Positions 4,771 through 13,349 of a stretch of 23,304 nt of DNA are shown in pieces (positions within the stretch are counted from its first letter, which is position 1; each line of letters opens with the position of its first letter). Under the pieces are notes generated by a model, which saw nothing but the letters and a program-made list of their open reading frames with translations, was not told the DNA's origin and ran no database searches. Source of the stretch: a virus; IMG/VR virus record IMGVR_UViG_3300048032_000078, positions 1 through 23,304 of that record, one strand, 5' to 3'. A program made the translations under genes and the position numbers.

Positions 4771-7191
4771 ATGGACACGCAGCTCACCCAAGACGAACTC
4801 AACACTGACATGACCACCGTAGGCGTGGGACGCTACCGTAATAAGGTAGAGGGAGCACGTGCTCGTGGTATGGAGAGTGAGACATCTTATGGTCAGCGTT
4901 TAATACGTGGTGCGTTACCTTCATATATCAAGGCTATTGATGACGTAAAAACAAAGTGGCGTGGATTTAAGAACAATGCACGGTGGCAACTAGACCTCCT
5001 AGAGATGCCCTCCGAGAAGATTGGGTTCCTTGTTATCCGTACTGTTTTAGACCAGCTTACACAGAACTCTAAGATGACCGCTATGTGTACCAAGGTGGGC
5101 AACGTCATCGACTACCAGCGTCGCTCCGAGCACCTCGTACGCAACAACCCTAAGGGTGAAGGGATTGTTCTAGGGGCTACCCGTAAGAGTGGCTGGCAAG
5201 CTACCAAGAACCACATCCGTCTAAGTACCAAGCACGAGGTAGAAAAAGGGCTCATGGAAGAGATCCCGTCTTGGACACGTAGAGACATAGCAGCAACAGG
5301 ACTTAACCTTGTAGAACTCCTTCGGGATGTCACAGGGATTATTGAGTACAGGTTCATTACTGATACAGGCAGACGCAACCCTACAAGGTACGTCACAGCC
5401 TCCCCAGAGACTCTCAAGTGGATTGATGAGTTCAACTACCACAAGGAAATCATAAGCCCCTTCTGGCTACCTACAGTGGATACACCGATGGAGTGGAAGA
5501 ACGTATGGGAAGGTGGCTACAAGACAGAAGAGACAGACCTCCCAAAGCTTCCATTCATCAAGTCAACCAACATGGACTTCCTCCGAGGCATCGAAGGTAA
5601 GATTGAAGAGCCTATGGAGGCTTGTAACCTTATCCAGCAGACACCTTGGAAGATTAACGAAGAAGTCCTGAAGACAATGCAGTGGGCTTGGAAGAACTCC
5701 GTAAAGGTCGGTGGGCTTCCTAGTCGTGACGATGAGGTGATGCCTGACATCCCTGACGACTTCCACGAAAACAAACTAAGTAACCTCCAGTGGCGTACGA
5801 TGGCCTCAGGTGTTCACAAGCGTAACATGAGCACACGCTCAAGACGCCTGTTGGTAGCCAAGGTGCTTTACCTAGCAGAGAAGCTTACAGATAGTCGGTT
5901 CTTCTATCCATCTCACTGCGACTTCCGAGGTCGTGTATATAACATCCCTGCCTTCCTAGGTATCCAAGGCCCTGATATGTGCCGTGGGTTGCTTCGGTTT
6001 GCTAGACCTCAACGTATTAAGACAGCAACAGACCGCAAGTGGTTAGCTATTCAAGGTGCTAACACTTGGGGCTACGATAAAGTCACACTCGACAAACGTG
6101 CTGAGTGGGCTGAGAACTTTTCCAAGGACGCTATCCGTATCGCAGCTAACCCTACCAAGGAGCTACTATGGACAGAAGCGGGTGACCCTTGGCAATTCCT
6201 TGCGTGGTGCTTTGAATGGGCAACGCTACAGAACACGGGTAAGCTAGATACCTTCCTCCCAGTGAATATGGATGCCACCAATAACGGACTCCAGATTCTT
6301 TCTATGCTTACCCGTGACCCCTACGGGATGACTGCTACGAATGTGTTACCTACAGACACACCAGCGGACATCTACGGGGTGGTCGCAAAACAAGCGGAGG
6401 TTATCCTTAAAGCACAAGCAGAGACTGGTGATGCTATCTCTAATGCTTGGGTCAACTTTGGTATCGACCGTAAGACAACCAAGAGACCCGTTATGTGTTA
6501 CTCGTATGGTCTTACCGAATACAGTAATCGCTTGTATATCTCTGACTGGTATGAAGACCAGATACACGGTGAGGGACGCACCAGACCCTTTGATGAGAAG
6601 GAGAAGTACCTTGCCATTCACGTGCTTGCTAAAGCCGTCTGGAAGGGTATCGAGAGTGTCCTAGAGAAGCCTAAGGAATGTATGAAGTGGTTCCAAGATT
6701 GTGCCGCTATACTTACTGAGGCTGAACTACCTGTGTCTTGGGTTACTCCTAGTGGCTTCCCTGTTCACCAGCAGTATTTCAACTTCACGAGTAAGAACAT
6801 CAAGACTTGGATTAGCGGAACAGCTACTCACATTCGTTTCCGTGAGAATGACGATAAGCTTTCCAAGGTACGCCAGCGTAACGGAGTGAGCCCTAACTTT
6901 GTTCACTCACTAGATGCTGCGGCTCTCCACAAGACAATCATCAAAGCCAACAAAGAGGAAGGAATCTATGACTTTGCATTTATCCACGACAGCTACGGAA
7001 CACACGCTACAGGATGCGAAGCTTTAAGTAAAAGTTTGCGAGATGTGTTTATTTCTACCTTTAGTGTTGACCTCCTTCGGGATTGGAAACATCAATTAGA
7101 ACAGCAATCGGGATTAGAACTTCCTGAGCCGCCAGAATATGGCACTGCTGACATCTCCCAAATTAAAAATAGCACGTATTTCTTCAGTTAG
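4771..7191 (+). CDS. Single-subunit (T7-type) DNA-directed RNA polymerase
   Basis: 806 residues from the ATG at 4771, preferred over a TTG two codons upstream; T7 RNA polymerase has 883. Palm and fingers motifs are all present: DFRGRVYN at about 384-391, the first catalytic Asp501 in NMDATNNGLQ, Lys571-Arg572 and Tyr579 in KRPVMCYSYG (equivalents of T7 Lys631 and Tyr639), VTPSGFPV, His712 in NFVHSLDAAA, and the second catalytic Asp740 in FIHDSYGTH. The enzyme should transcribe the phage middle and late genes from phage-specific promoters, which I could not identify. The C-terminus ends FFS rather than the FAFA foot of T7. It follows a repeat-rich control region and is separated by 53 bp from the SSB gene. 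Confidence 0.98.
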   Translation: MDTQLTQDELNTDMTTVGVGRYRNKVEGARARGMESETSYGQRLIRGALPSYIKAIDDVKTKWRGFKNNARWQLDLLEMPSEKIGFLVIRTVLDQLTQNSKMTAMCTKVGNVIDYQRRSEHLVRNNPKGEGIVLGATRKSGWQATKNHIRLSTKHEVEKGLMEEIPSWTRRDIAATGLNLVELLRDVTGIIEYRFITDTGRRNPTRYVTASPETLKWIDEFNYHKEIISPFWLPTVDTPMEWKNVWEGGYKTEETDLPKLPFIKSTNMDFLRGIEGKIEEPMEACNLIQQTPWKINEEVLKTMQWAWKNSVKVGGLPSRDDEVMPDIPDDFHENKLSNLQWRTMASGVHKRNMSTRSRRLLVAKVLYLAEKLTDSRFFYPSHCDFRGRVYNIPAFLGIQGPDMCRGLLRFARPQRIKTATDRKWLAIQGANTWGYDKVTLDKRAEWAENFSKDAIRIAANPTKELLWTEAGDPWQFLAWCFEWATLQNTGKLDTFLPVNMDATNNGLQILSMLTRDPYGMTATNVLPTDTPADIYGVVAKQAEVILKAQAETGDAISNAWVNFGIDRKTTKRPVMCYSYGLTEYSNRLYISDWYEDQIHGEGRTRPFDEKEKYLAIHVLAKAVWKGIESVLEKPKECMKWFQDCAAILTEAELPVSWVTPSGFPVHQQYFNFTSKNIKTWISGTATHIRFRENDDKLSKVRQRNGVSPNFVHSLDAAALHKTIIKANKEEGIYDFAFIHDSYGTHATGCEALSKSLRDVFISTFSVDLLRDWKHQLEQQSGLELPEPPEYGTADISQIKNSTYFFS

Positions 7192-7244
7192 CACTCTGCT
7201 GGCTGATTAGTAAAACCACCGATAACAGGTAATAGTAAAACAAA

Positions 7245-7847
7245 ATGAGTAAAGTAATAACAACACCAAAAGGTAAAGCAGTATGGCCACGCATCGACAC
7301 ACCAGACACCAAGTTTGATGAAGATGGCGTTTATAGCTGTAAGCTCCACGTAAGTGAAGGTGACTTCAAAGCTTTCGAGGCAATCGTAAAGCCGAAGCTT
7401 GATGCCGCTTACAAGGAAGAGTGCAGTCGCCAAGGTAAAGACAAGATCCGCATGGCTGCGTCGTCTCCTCTCCGTATTAACGATGAGGGTGACCACGAGA
7501 TCTATGCGAAGCAGAAAGCTAAGGTACATACTAAGTCAAAGGGAACTCTTGAGTTCACCATTGCAGCAGTAGACAGCCAAGGTAAGAAGATCGACATGCC
7601 TAAGATTGGTAGCGGTTCTACCTTAAAGATGGCAGTTGAGATCAACACTTGGTTCGTTCCAAGTCAGGGCTTCGGATACACCCTGCGTCTCCGTGCAGTA
7701 CAGGTACTCGACCTGATTGAGTACGGTGGTGGTGACAGCTCCTTCGGCTTTGGTGCTGAAGCAGACGGCTACGTAGGTAGCGGTGAATCCCTCAATGACG
7801 CATTCGAAGTAGCTGATGAAGCGGAAACGTCCAACGCGCCGTTCTAA
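7245..7847 (+). CDS. Single-stranded DNA-binding protein, gp2.5-like
   Basis: 200 residues (T7 gp2.5 has 232). The N-terminal two thirds fit the OB-fold of the T7-like SSB family, with VITTPKGKAVWPRIDTPDTK at the start and WFVPSQGFGYTLRLRAVQVL closing the barrel. The C-terminal tail is acidic and ends in phenylalanine (EVADEAETSNAPF), the hallmark that lets gp2.5-type proteins contact the polymerase and helicase. It should coat single-stranded DNA during replication and recombination. The first gene after the RNA polymerase, it overlaps the endonuclease gene by 32 bp, indicating coupled translation. Confidence 0.93.
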   Translation: MSKVITTPKGKAVWPRIDTPDTKFDEDGVYSCKLHVSEGDFKAFEAIVKPKLDAAYKEECSRQGKDKIRMAASSPLRINDEGDHEIYAKQKAKVHTKSKGTLEFTIAAVDSQGKKIDMPKIGSGSTLKMAVEINTWFVPSQGFGYTLRLRAVQVLDLIEYGGGDSSFGFGAEADGYVGSGESLNDAFEVADEAETSNAPF

Positions 7848-8193
7848 GTTCCGTTCGAAGTTCGAAGAGACAGTAGCCTCCGCCTTAAATGCGGCGGGGG
7901 TTACCCACTCTTACGAGTCGATGAAACTGGATTACACGAAGGTCTGCAAATACACGCCAGACTTCGTTTTAGATAATGGAATCATACTGGAGGTAAAGGG
8001 CTATTGGATAGCGTCAGACCGAACCAAGCACCTACGAGTGAGGGAAGCACACCCCGACCTCGACATCCGCTTTGTATTCCAACGAGCATCAAACACACTA
8101 AGCAAAAAGAGCAAGACCACCTATGGGGACTGGTGCGACAAACACGGGTTCCTGTGGTGCGAGAAAAAGCTCCCACACGAATGGACGATTTAG
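7816..8193 (+). CDS. Endonuclease I (Holliday-junction resolvase), gp3-like
   Basis: 125 residues, shorter than T7 gp3 (149) through lack of a C-terminal basic tail. The active-site residues of the PD-(D/E)xK fold are visible: Glu17 in KFEETV, Asp49 in TPDF, Glu59 and Lys61 in LEVKG, corresponding to T7 Glu20, Asp55, Glu65 and Lys67. The following WIASDRTKHLRVREAHPDLD closely follows the T7 sequence. It should cut branched DNA and degrade host DNA. The basic N-terminus (MKRKRPTRRSKFRSK) lies in the overlap with the SSB tail, and the 3' end overlaps the primase-helicase by 13 bp. Confidence 0.95.
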   Translation: MKRKRPTRRSKFRSKFEETVASALNAAGVTHSYESMKLDYTKVCKYTPDFVLDNGIILEVKGYWIASDRTKHLRVREAHPDLDIRFVFQRASNTLSKKSKTTYGDWCDKHGFLWCEKKLPHEWTI

Positions 8194-9806
8194 AGGCAGT
8201 AGCCACACACCAACCTTGCCCCGACTGCGGAAGCAGCGATGCACTCACACACAACTCTGACGGAAGCACCAAGTGTTATTCCTGCGGTACATTCACACCG
8301 AACAGAGACAAAACAAACACACCAACACAACACACAAAAATGGAAAATGTATCACCCTTAGGATTCGTAAACGGACAGTTCATGGACATCGCCCCACGTG
8401 GCATCAACAAGGACACGTGCGTAAAATATGGTTATCAAATCGGAGAACTTAACGGTAAGCCTTGTCACGTTGCTAACTATCGAAACCTAGATGGCACACA
8501 GGTAGCTCAGAAGTATCGCTTTGCAGACAAGAGCTTTCACTGTAACGGCTCTCCTAATTATTTCTTTGGTCAGAACTTGTGGCCCAATGGCGGTAAGAAG
8601 CTAGTCATCACTGAAGGTGAGATTGATTGCCTTACCGTTAGCCAACTCCAAGGTAACAAGTGGCCAGTAGTATCACTTCCTAGTGGCGCTCAGTCAGCTA
8701 AGACAATCTTTAAGAAGCAACTCGAATGGCTCTCCTCGTGGCAGGAGGTCGTTGTTATGTTTGACGAAGACAAGGCAGGACGTGAAGCGGCTGAGAGCGT
8801 AGCCCACATCCTTCCTGCTGGCACCTGTAAGATCGCTCGGTTGTCTATGAAAGACCCGAACGAAATGCTTCTAGCTAACAAAGGAGAAGAAGTTATCCAA
8901 GCTTTCTGGAACGCTAAGGTATGGCGTCCCGATGACATTGTAGATGGTACTGAGTTGTATGACCGTCTTACTGTCCCCAAGGAAAACGATAGTATCCCCT
9001 ATCCTTACTATGGACTTAACTCGCTCACTCACGGACTTCGTAAAGGTGAGATTGTTACCTTCTGTGCTGGCTCTGGCATTGGCAAGTCGGCTGTATGTAA
9101 AGAGATTGCACTCCACGTCCTCAAGACTACTGATCGTAAGCTTGGTTACATCGCCCTTGAGGAATCCATTGAGCGCACCGCTAACGGCATCATTGGTCTG
9201 GAGATGTCCAAGCCGTTACACCTAGAGCCCTTCGAGCCAGATGCTAAATACAACGAGGCTTACAAGAAGACAGTCGGCTCAGGTCGCTTCTACCTGTATG
9301 ACCACTGGGGTTCCCTAGACAGTGACAACCTACTTGGACACATCCGCTACATGGCTAAGGCTATGGATGTAGACTACGTGGTTCTGGATCACCTCTCTAT
9401 CATTGTATCTGGTATGGGTGATGGTGACGAGCGCCGCATGATCGACAACACAATGACCAAGCTACGTGCTCTTGTAGAAGAGACTAAGATTGGTGTTGTT
9501 CTTGTTAGCCACCTCAAGCGCCCTGAAGGAAAAGGACACGAGGAAGGCGCAGCGACATCCCTAGCACAACTCCGAGGCTCTGCTGCTATCGCTCAGTTGT
9601 CCGATATGTGCATTGGCTTAGAGCGCAACCAGCAAGACGTAGAGAACCGTAACAGGACAACCCTGCGTGTTCTTAAGAACCGTTTCAGCGGTGAGACAGG
9701 CGTAGCTTGTAACCTGCTTTATGACAAAGAGACCTGCCGTCTCTCAGAGGACACTAACCCTCTCTTCGAGGACACCGATGACGCCACAGCAGGCTTCGGA
9801 CACTAA
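8181..9806 (+). CDS. Primase-helicase, gp4-like
   Basis: 541 residues from the ATG at 8181, which starts directly before the zinc motif; an in-frame ATG at 8004 would add 59 residues overlapping the endonuclease and lacking any domain. Domains in order: zinc ribbon Cys13-x2-Cys16-x15-Cys32-x2-Cys35; TOPRIM primase with Glu145 (ITEGEIDC) and Asp195/Asp197 (MFDEDKAG); RecA-like helicase with Walker A GSGIGKS (297-303), Glu328, Walker B VVLDH (Asp403) and Arg501 in KNRFSG. The acidic tail (FEDTDDATAGFGH) probably contacts the polymerase as in T7. It unwinds the fork and makes RNA primers. T7 gp4 has 566 residues. An in-frame ATG at 8340 may make a helicase-only form. Confidence 0.96.
   Translation: MDDLEAVATHQPCPDCGSSDALTHNSDGSTKCYSCGTFTPNRDKTNTPTQHTKMENVSPLGFVNGQFMDIAPRGINKDTCVKYGYQIGELNGKPCHVANYRNLDGTQVAQKYRFADKSFHCNGSPNYFFGQNLWPNGGKKLVITEGEIDCLTVSQLQGNKWPVVSLPSGAQSAKTIFKKQLEWLSSWQEVVVMFDEDKAGREAAESVAHILPAGTCKIARLSMKDPNEMLLANKGEEVIQAFWNAKVWRPDDIVDGTELYDRLTVPKENDSIPYPYYGLNSLTHGLRKGEIVTFCAGSGIGKSAVCKEIALHVLKTTDRKLGYIALEESIERTANGIIGLEMSKPLHLEPFEPDAKYNEAYKKTVGSGRFYLYDHWGSLDSDNLLGHIRYMAKAMDVDYVVLDHLSIIVSGMGDGDERRMIDNTMTKLRALVEETKIGVVLVSHLKRPEGKGHEEGAATSLAQLRGSAAIAQLSDMCIGLERNQQDVENRNRTTLRVLKNRFSGETGVACNLLYDKETCRLSEDTNPLFEDTDDATAGFGH
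8310..8342 (+). promoter_or_regulatory. Possible internal start for a short (4B-like) helicase form
   Basis: Codon 54 of the primase-helicase (ATG at 8340) follows the zinc domain and is preceded by a G-poor stretch, ACAAACACACCAACACAACA then CACAAAA. This matches the A/C-rich leaders of most genes in this genome. T7 makes gp4B from an internal start at codon 64 in the same position of the protein. Confidence 0.5.
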
Positions 9807-9827
9807 TCACACCAACCAAAGGAGTAT

Positions 9828-10334
9828 ATGAGCAGATGGATACAAGACCAATCATGGAAGCGAGGTCAAGGCGTAGAAGCCATGTTCGCTAAACTGTTAA
9901 ACGAAAAAGCTATTGAAGCACGAGCGGCTGACCTAAAGGAGCAGTTCTCTCATGTGGATTACGTCACTGACTTCGGTAAGATTGACGTGAAGGCTCGTAA
10001 GCGTGTTGCCCGTAAGGATGCCGACGTACAAGACGACCTTGTATGGCTGGAGTTCAAGAACGTCCAAGGTAAGATTGGATGGGTCTATGGAAAAGCCGAC
10101 TGGATTGCCTTTGAGCGTCTCCTCGACTTCGTTTTAGTTAAGCGTGCTGACCTAGCCCTTATGGGTGAGAAGCTGTGTGATCTTGGAGATCGAGTGTCGG
10201 TAGGACGTGACGCTCTCTACAAGGGATACCAACGCAGAGGCCGCAAAGACCTCTTATCAATCGTGAAGATGTCAGATGTTCTCAAGTTGTATCATCAACT
10301 ATGGACTAAAGACGTTGACAGTACCGAACACTAA
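9828..10334 (+). CDS. PD-(D/E)xK nuclease-like protein
   Basis: 168 residues. Residues 43-80 contain VDYVTDFGKIDVKA and WLEFKNVQGKIG. With Glu17 this gives a candidate nuclease core of Glu17, Asp53, Glu75 and Lys77, as in restriction-endonuclease-like folds. Similar proteins sit beside the polymerase in other T7-like phages, and the cellular target is unknown. Uniquely in this window the start has a strong Shine-Dalgarno sequence (AAAGGAG at 9818-9824, four bases before ATG), although weaker purine stretches occur elsewhere. It lies between helicase and polymerase, so a DNA replication or host-DNA degradation role is likely. The nuclease call is motif-based and moderate. Confidence 0.65.
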   Translation: MSRWIQDQSWKRGQGVEAMFAKLLNEKAIEARAADLKEQFSHVDYVTDFGKIDVKARKRVARKDADVQDDLVWLEFKNVQGKIGWVYGKADWIAFERLLDFVLVKRADLALMGEKLCDLGDRVSVGRDALYKGYQRRGRKDLLSIVKMSDVLKLYHQLWTKDVDSTEH

Positions 10335-10354
10335 CCATTGATTTAGATACACAC

Positions 10355-12151
10355 ATGAAAACAATAGCTTACTTCGACATTGAAACCAACGGCATTACAG
10401 ACTGGTCAACTCTATCTGACCTTAAAGATCTGCACTGCCTTGTAGTAATAGACCAGCATGGTACTTGGGCTTATCGTTCTAACACCATCCAAGAAGGACT
10501 GGCTCGTCTATCTGCTGCTGACCACATCGTGGGACACAACAGTATAGGCTTTGACGCTATCGCTCTTTGGAAGCTCTACGGCTACCGTCACGCTGGTGTG
10601 TTAGACTCAGCAGTGATTGCTCGTCTTATGTATCCTGACGTTCGTAGCGATGACTTCAAACGTAACGACTTCCCAAAACAACTCATTGGTTCCCACAGCT
10701 TAAAGGCTTGGGGTTATCGCATTGGTAACAACAAGAGCGACCACGGGGAAACCGAAGATTGGTCTACTTGGTCTCAAGAGATGGAAGACTATTGTGTTCA
10801 AGATGTGGAGGTCACTAAGTCTCTCTATGAGTTCTTTCTCAAGAAGGGATTAGGTGGCCTCCAACAAGCGTGTGACCTAGAGCACGCCTTTGCTAAAGCT
10901 ATCCGCATCCAAGAGATGAACGGATTTCCTTTTGACGTTAAAGCAGCAGAAGAACTTACAGCTACCCTTATGGGTCGCCGTGCTGCTCTTGACGTAGAAT
11001 TGCGTGAGTTATTCGCGCCTACTGAAGAAGTCACCAAGAGTAATTGGTGGCTCGCTCCTGACGGTACAAAGTCCCGCACCAAGAAAGCATTGGTCGAGAA
11101 GGGCTTTAAAGCTAAGGAGATAACCAAGGGTGAGTCTGTTGTTAAGACAATCCCGTTCAACCCCAACAGTCGCGATCAGATAGCTGAACGACTAATGGCT
11201 AATGGCTGGAAGCCTAGCTCCTACGAGGGCAAACGACCAGCAATCAACGAGGCGGTACTCAAGGACATCGGTACACCCCAATCCGAGAAACTCCTTGAGT
11301 ACCTCCTCGTTACCAAGCGTCTCGGTCAGGTGGCTGAAGGTAAGCAAGCGTGGCTCAAGCTAGAGCGCAACGGACGTATCCACGGCTCTGTGAATACCAA
11401 CGGAGCTGTCTCTGGTCGATGCACTCACAGGAATCCTAATGTGGCTCAAGTGCCGTCTACTCGTGCGCCTTATGGTGGCGAGTGTCGCTCTTGCTTCACT
11501 GCTCCAGAGGGCAAGGTGCTTGTAGGTGCTGATGCTAGTGGCTTAGAGTTGCGCTGCCTAGCTCACTACCTCCACAACTGGGACGACGGTACTTACACCA
11601 AGGAGATTCTCACTGGAGATATCCACACAGCAAATCGCATAGCAATGGGTTTGGAGACGCGCGACCAAGCAAAAACGGCGATATATTGCCTCATTTACGG
11701 CGGAGGGGATGCTCGCCTAGGTTCCATATCAAACGGCGGAGCTAAGGAAGGTAAACGTCTTAAAGCTTCATTCGTTAAAAAGGTTCCCGCCTATCGTCGC
11801 CTTACAGAAGCAGTATCAAATGCTTTGGAAATGAAGGGCATGCTACGAGGTATCGACGGACGCCCTTTGCCTTGTCGTAGTCCTCATTCAGCTTTGAACT
11901 TGTTACTTCAATCAGCGGGTGCCGTTGTGATGAAGCAAGCTCTAGTGGAATTTGTAAAGATGGCTAAGCTTCCTCACGAGATCCACGGGAACATCCACGA
12001 TGAAATTCAGTTTAGCTGCAATCCAGAACACGCAGATGAGTTAGGCCGTACTTTCTGTAACGCTCTAAGCAAAGCGGGTCAGGTTCTCAACTTCAACTGT
12101 CCAATCGACGGTGAGTATTCTGTCGGTAAAAATTGGAACGATACCCACTGA
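10355..12151 (+). CDS. Family A DNA polymerase with 3'-5' exonuclease, gp5-like
   Basis: 598 residues (T7 gp5 has 704). Exonuclease motifs: Asp8/Glu10 in YFDIETNG, Asp67 in HNSIGFDAIAL, Tyr146 and Asp150 in YCVQD. Polymerase motifs: A with Asp393 in GADASGLELR, B with Arg436, Lys440 and Tyr444 in RDQAKTAIYCLIYGG, C with His548-Asp549-Glu550. The C-terminus ends in His as in T7. The segment replacing the thioredoxin-binding loop (about 220-266) is much shorter than in T7, so processivity may be achieved differently. Tyr444 is at the position equivalent to T7 Tyr526 and E. coli Phe762. It replicates phage DNA with the gp4-like helicase and gp2.5-like SSB. Confidence 0.97.
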   Translation: MKTIAYFDIETNGITDWSTLSDLKDLHCLVVIDQHGTWAYRSNTIQEGLARLSAADHIVGHNSIGFDAIALWKLYGYRHAGVLDSAVIARLMYPDVRSDDFKRNDFPKQLIGSHSLKAWGYRIGNNKSDHGETEDWSTWSQEMEDYCVQDVEVTKSLYEFFLKKGLGGLQQACDLEHAFAKAIRIQEMNGFPFDVKAAEELTATLMGRRAALDVELRELFAPTEEVTKSNWWLAPDGTKSRTKKALVEKGFKAKEITKGESVVKTIPFNPNSRDQIAERLMANGWKPSSYEGKRPAINEAVLKDIGTPQSEKLLEYLLVTKRLGQVAEGKQAWLKLERNGRIHGSVNTNGAVSGRCTHRNPNVAQVPSTRAPYGGECRSCFTAPEGKVLVGADASGLELRCLAHYLHNWDDGTYTKEILTGDIHTANRIAMGLETRDQAKTAIYCLIYGGGDARLGSISNGGAKEGKRLKASFVKKVPAYRRLTEAVSNALEMKGMLRGIDGRPLPCRSPHSALNLLLQSAGAVVMKQALVEFVKMAKLPHEIHGNIHDEIQFSCNPEHADELGRTFCNALSKAGQVLNFNCPIDGEYSVGKNWNDTH

Positions 12152-12154
12152 TTT

Positions 12155-12592
12155 ATGTACGTTCCTTGCAACCCAACAAAGAAAGAGCAAACTGCTCATG
12201 CTTCTAAATATCCTCAGGGCTACTTCAAACCTAAAGAATGTAAGGGCTGTAGTAATACCTTCATACCTAAGGCTCCTTCCGAGCTTTATTGCTCCGATAA
12301 ATGTAAAGATTCTGGTTACACGAGCGCTTATCTTCAACGTACCTACGGTATTACCGTTAATGATTATAAGGACATGCTCAAGGAACAGGACTCTAGCTGT
12401 AAGATTTGCGGCAAAGAGGGCTGGGTTATGACTACCAATCATAAAATGCGTTTAGTCGTTGACCACTGCCACACTACGGGCAAAGTTCGTGGTTTATTAT
12501 GTCACAAATGTAATCAAGCTCTCGGTCTTTTTCAGGACTCAGTTAAAAATTTAACAACGGCTGCTTCCTATATAAAACAACACCAACACTAA
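12155..12592 (+). CDS. HNH / endonuclease VII-type homing endonuclease
   Basis: 145 residues. It has an N-terminal zinc knuckle (Cys29, Cys32, Cys46, Cys50) and a recombination-endonuclease-VII-like HNH domain with Cys82-x2-Cys85, the catalytic VDHCHTTGKVRGLLC (Asp103, His104, His106), Cys116-x2-Cys119 and Asn120. The order YGIT...Y...CKICG...DHCH...GLLC..CN is typical of free-standing phage homing endonucleases. It begins 3 bp after the polymerase stop and ends 7 bp before the exonuclease start, so it is a compact insertion into a conserved gene pair. It probably promotes its own spread into phages lacking it. A second copy of the family is at 20545. Confidence 0.9.
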   Translation: MYVPCNPTKKEQTAHASKYPQGYFKPKECKGCSNTFIPKAPSELYCSDKCKDSGYTSAYLQRTYGITVNDYKDMLKEQDSSCKICGKEGWVMTTNHKMRLVVDHCHTTGKVRGLLCHKCNQALGLFQDSVKNLTTAASYIKQHQH

Positions 12593-12599
12593 TACACAC

Positions 12600-13349
12600 A
12601 TGAAAGAAACAAAAAACAAACTCCTTCTAATTGACGGTGATATGCTACTCTACAAGGCTGCTTGTGCGGCTGAGCAAGAGATGCGCTGGGATGACAACAC
12701 GTGGACACTTCAAACCAACATGGTGGAAGCTAAAGCTGAGGCAGACCGCAACATTGATACCATCAGTAAAGCACTCAAGAGTAAGAAGATTAAGGTCTTC
12801 TTCTCTCCTAGCCGTACGTTCCGCCACGATATGTGGCCAGCCTACAAAGCTAACAGAAAAGACAAGCGTAAGCCTCTAGGCATCGGTGAGCTCCGTGACT
12901 GGATGATGGAGGAGTATGACTCTGTTATGTATCCAAACATTGAGGCTGATGACGCTATCGGTATCTGGGCTACAGAAGACCCTGAGAACCGTGTTGCTGT
13001 CTCTGGAGACAAGGACTTCGGAACACTCCCGATCCACTGGTACAATCACCTAAAGGACACCTTGCGTATCATCACCAAGGAAGAGGCAGATCACTTCCAC
13101 CTAGTACAATCCCTCATGGGAGACACTACGGATGGCTTTGGTGGTCTCAAAGGTTGTGGCCCTATGACAGCTAAGAAACTCCTAGAGAAGAATGGAGCCA
13201 CTTGGCAGACTATTGTGGATGCCTACGAAGCCAAAGGGTTCACCGAGGATGACGCACTAATGACCGCTCGCCTAGCTCGTATTCTTCAGCACGGGGACTA
13301 CGACTTTGACACCAACGAAGTAACCCTGTGGAAACCTACAAATGCTTAA
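12600..13349 (+). CDS. 5'-3' exonuclease (flap/RNase H type), gp6-like
   Basis: 249 residues (T7 gp6 has 300). Metal-binding and helical-arch motifs are in order: Asp12 and Asp14 in IDGDMLLYK, YKANRK at about 82-87, Glu115, Asp117 and Asp118 in EADDAIG, Asp137 and Asp139 in VSGDKDF, Asp175 and Asp178 in GDTTDGF, then the helix-3-turn-helix GLKGCGPMTAKKLL. It removes RNA primers and degrades DNA from 5' ends, also feeding nucleotides from host DNA into phage synthesis. The leader AATACACACATG lacks an SD. The 3' end overlaps the next gene by 8 bp. Confidence 0.93.
   Translation: MKETKNKLLLIDGDMLLYKAACAAEQEMRWDDNTWTLQTNMVEAKAEADRNIDTISKALKSKKIKVFFSPSRTFRHDMWPAYKANRKDKRKPLGIGELRDWMMEEYDSVMYPNIEADDAIGIWATEDPENRVAVSGDKDFGTLPIHWYNHLKDTLRIITKEEADHFHLVQSLMGDTTDGFGGLKGCGPMTAKKLLEKNGATWQTIVDAYEAKGFTEDDALMTARLARILQHGDYDFDTNEVTLWKPTNA

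Noticed and set aside
8004-8180. Longer start for the primase-helicase
   Set aside because: The extra 59 residues lie over the endonuclease gene and have no domain; the ATG at 8181 directly precedes the zinc ribbon.
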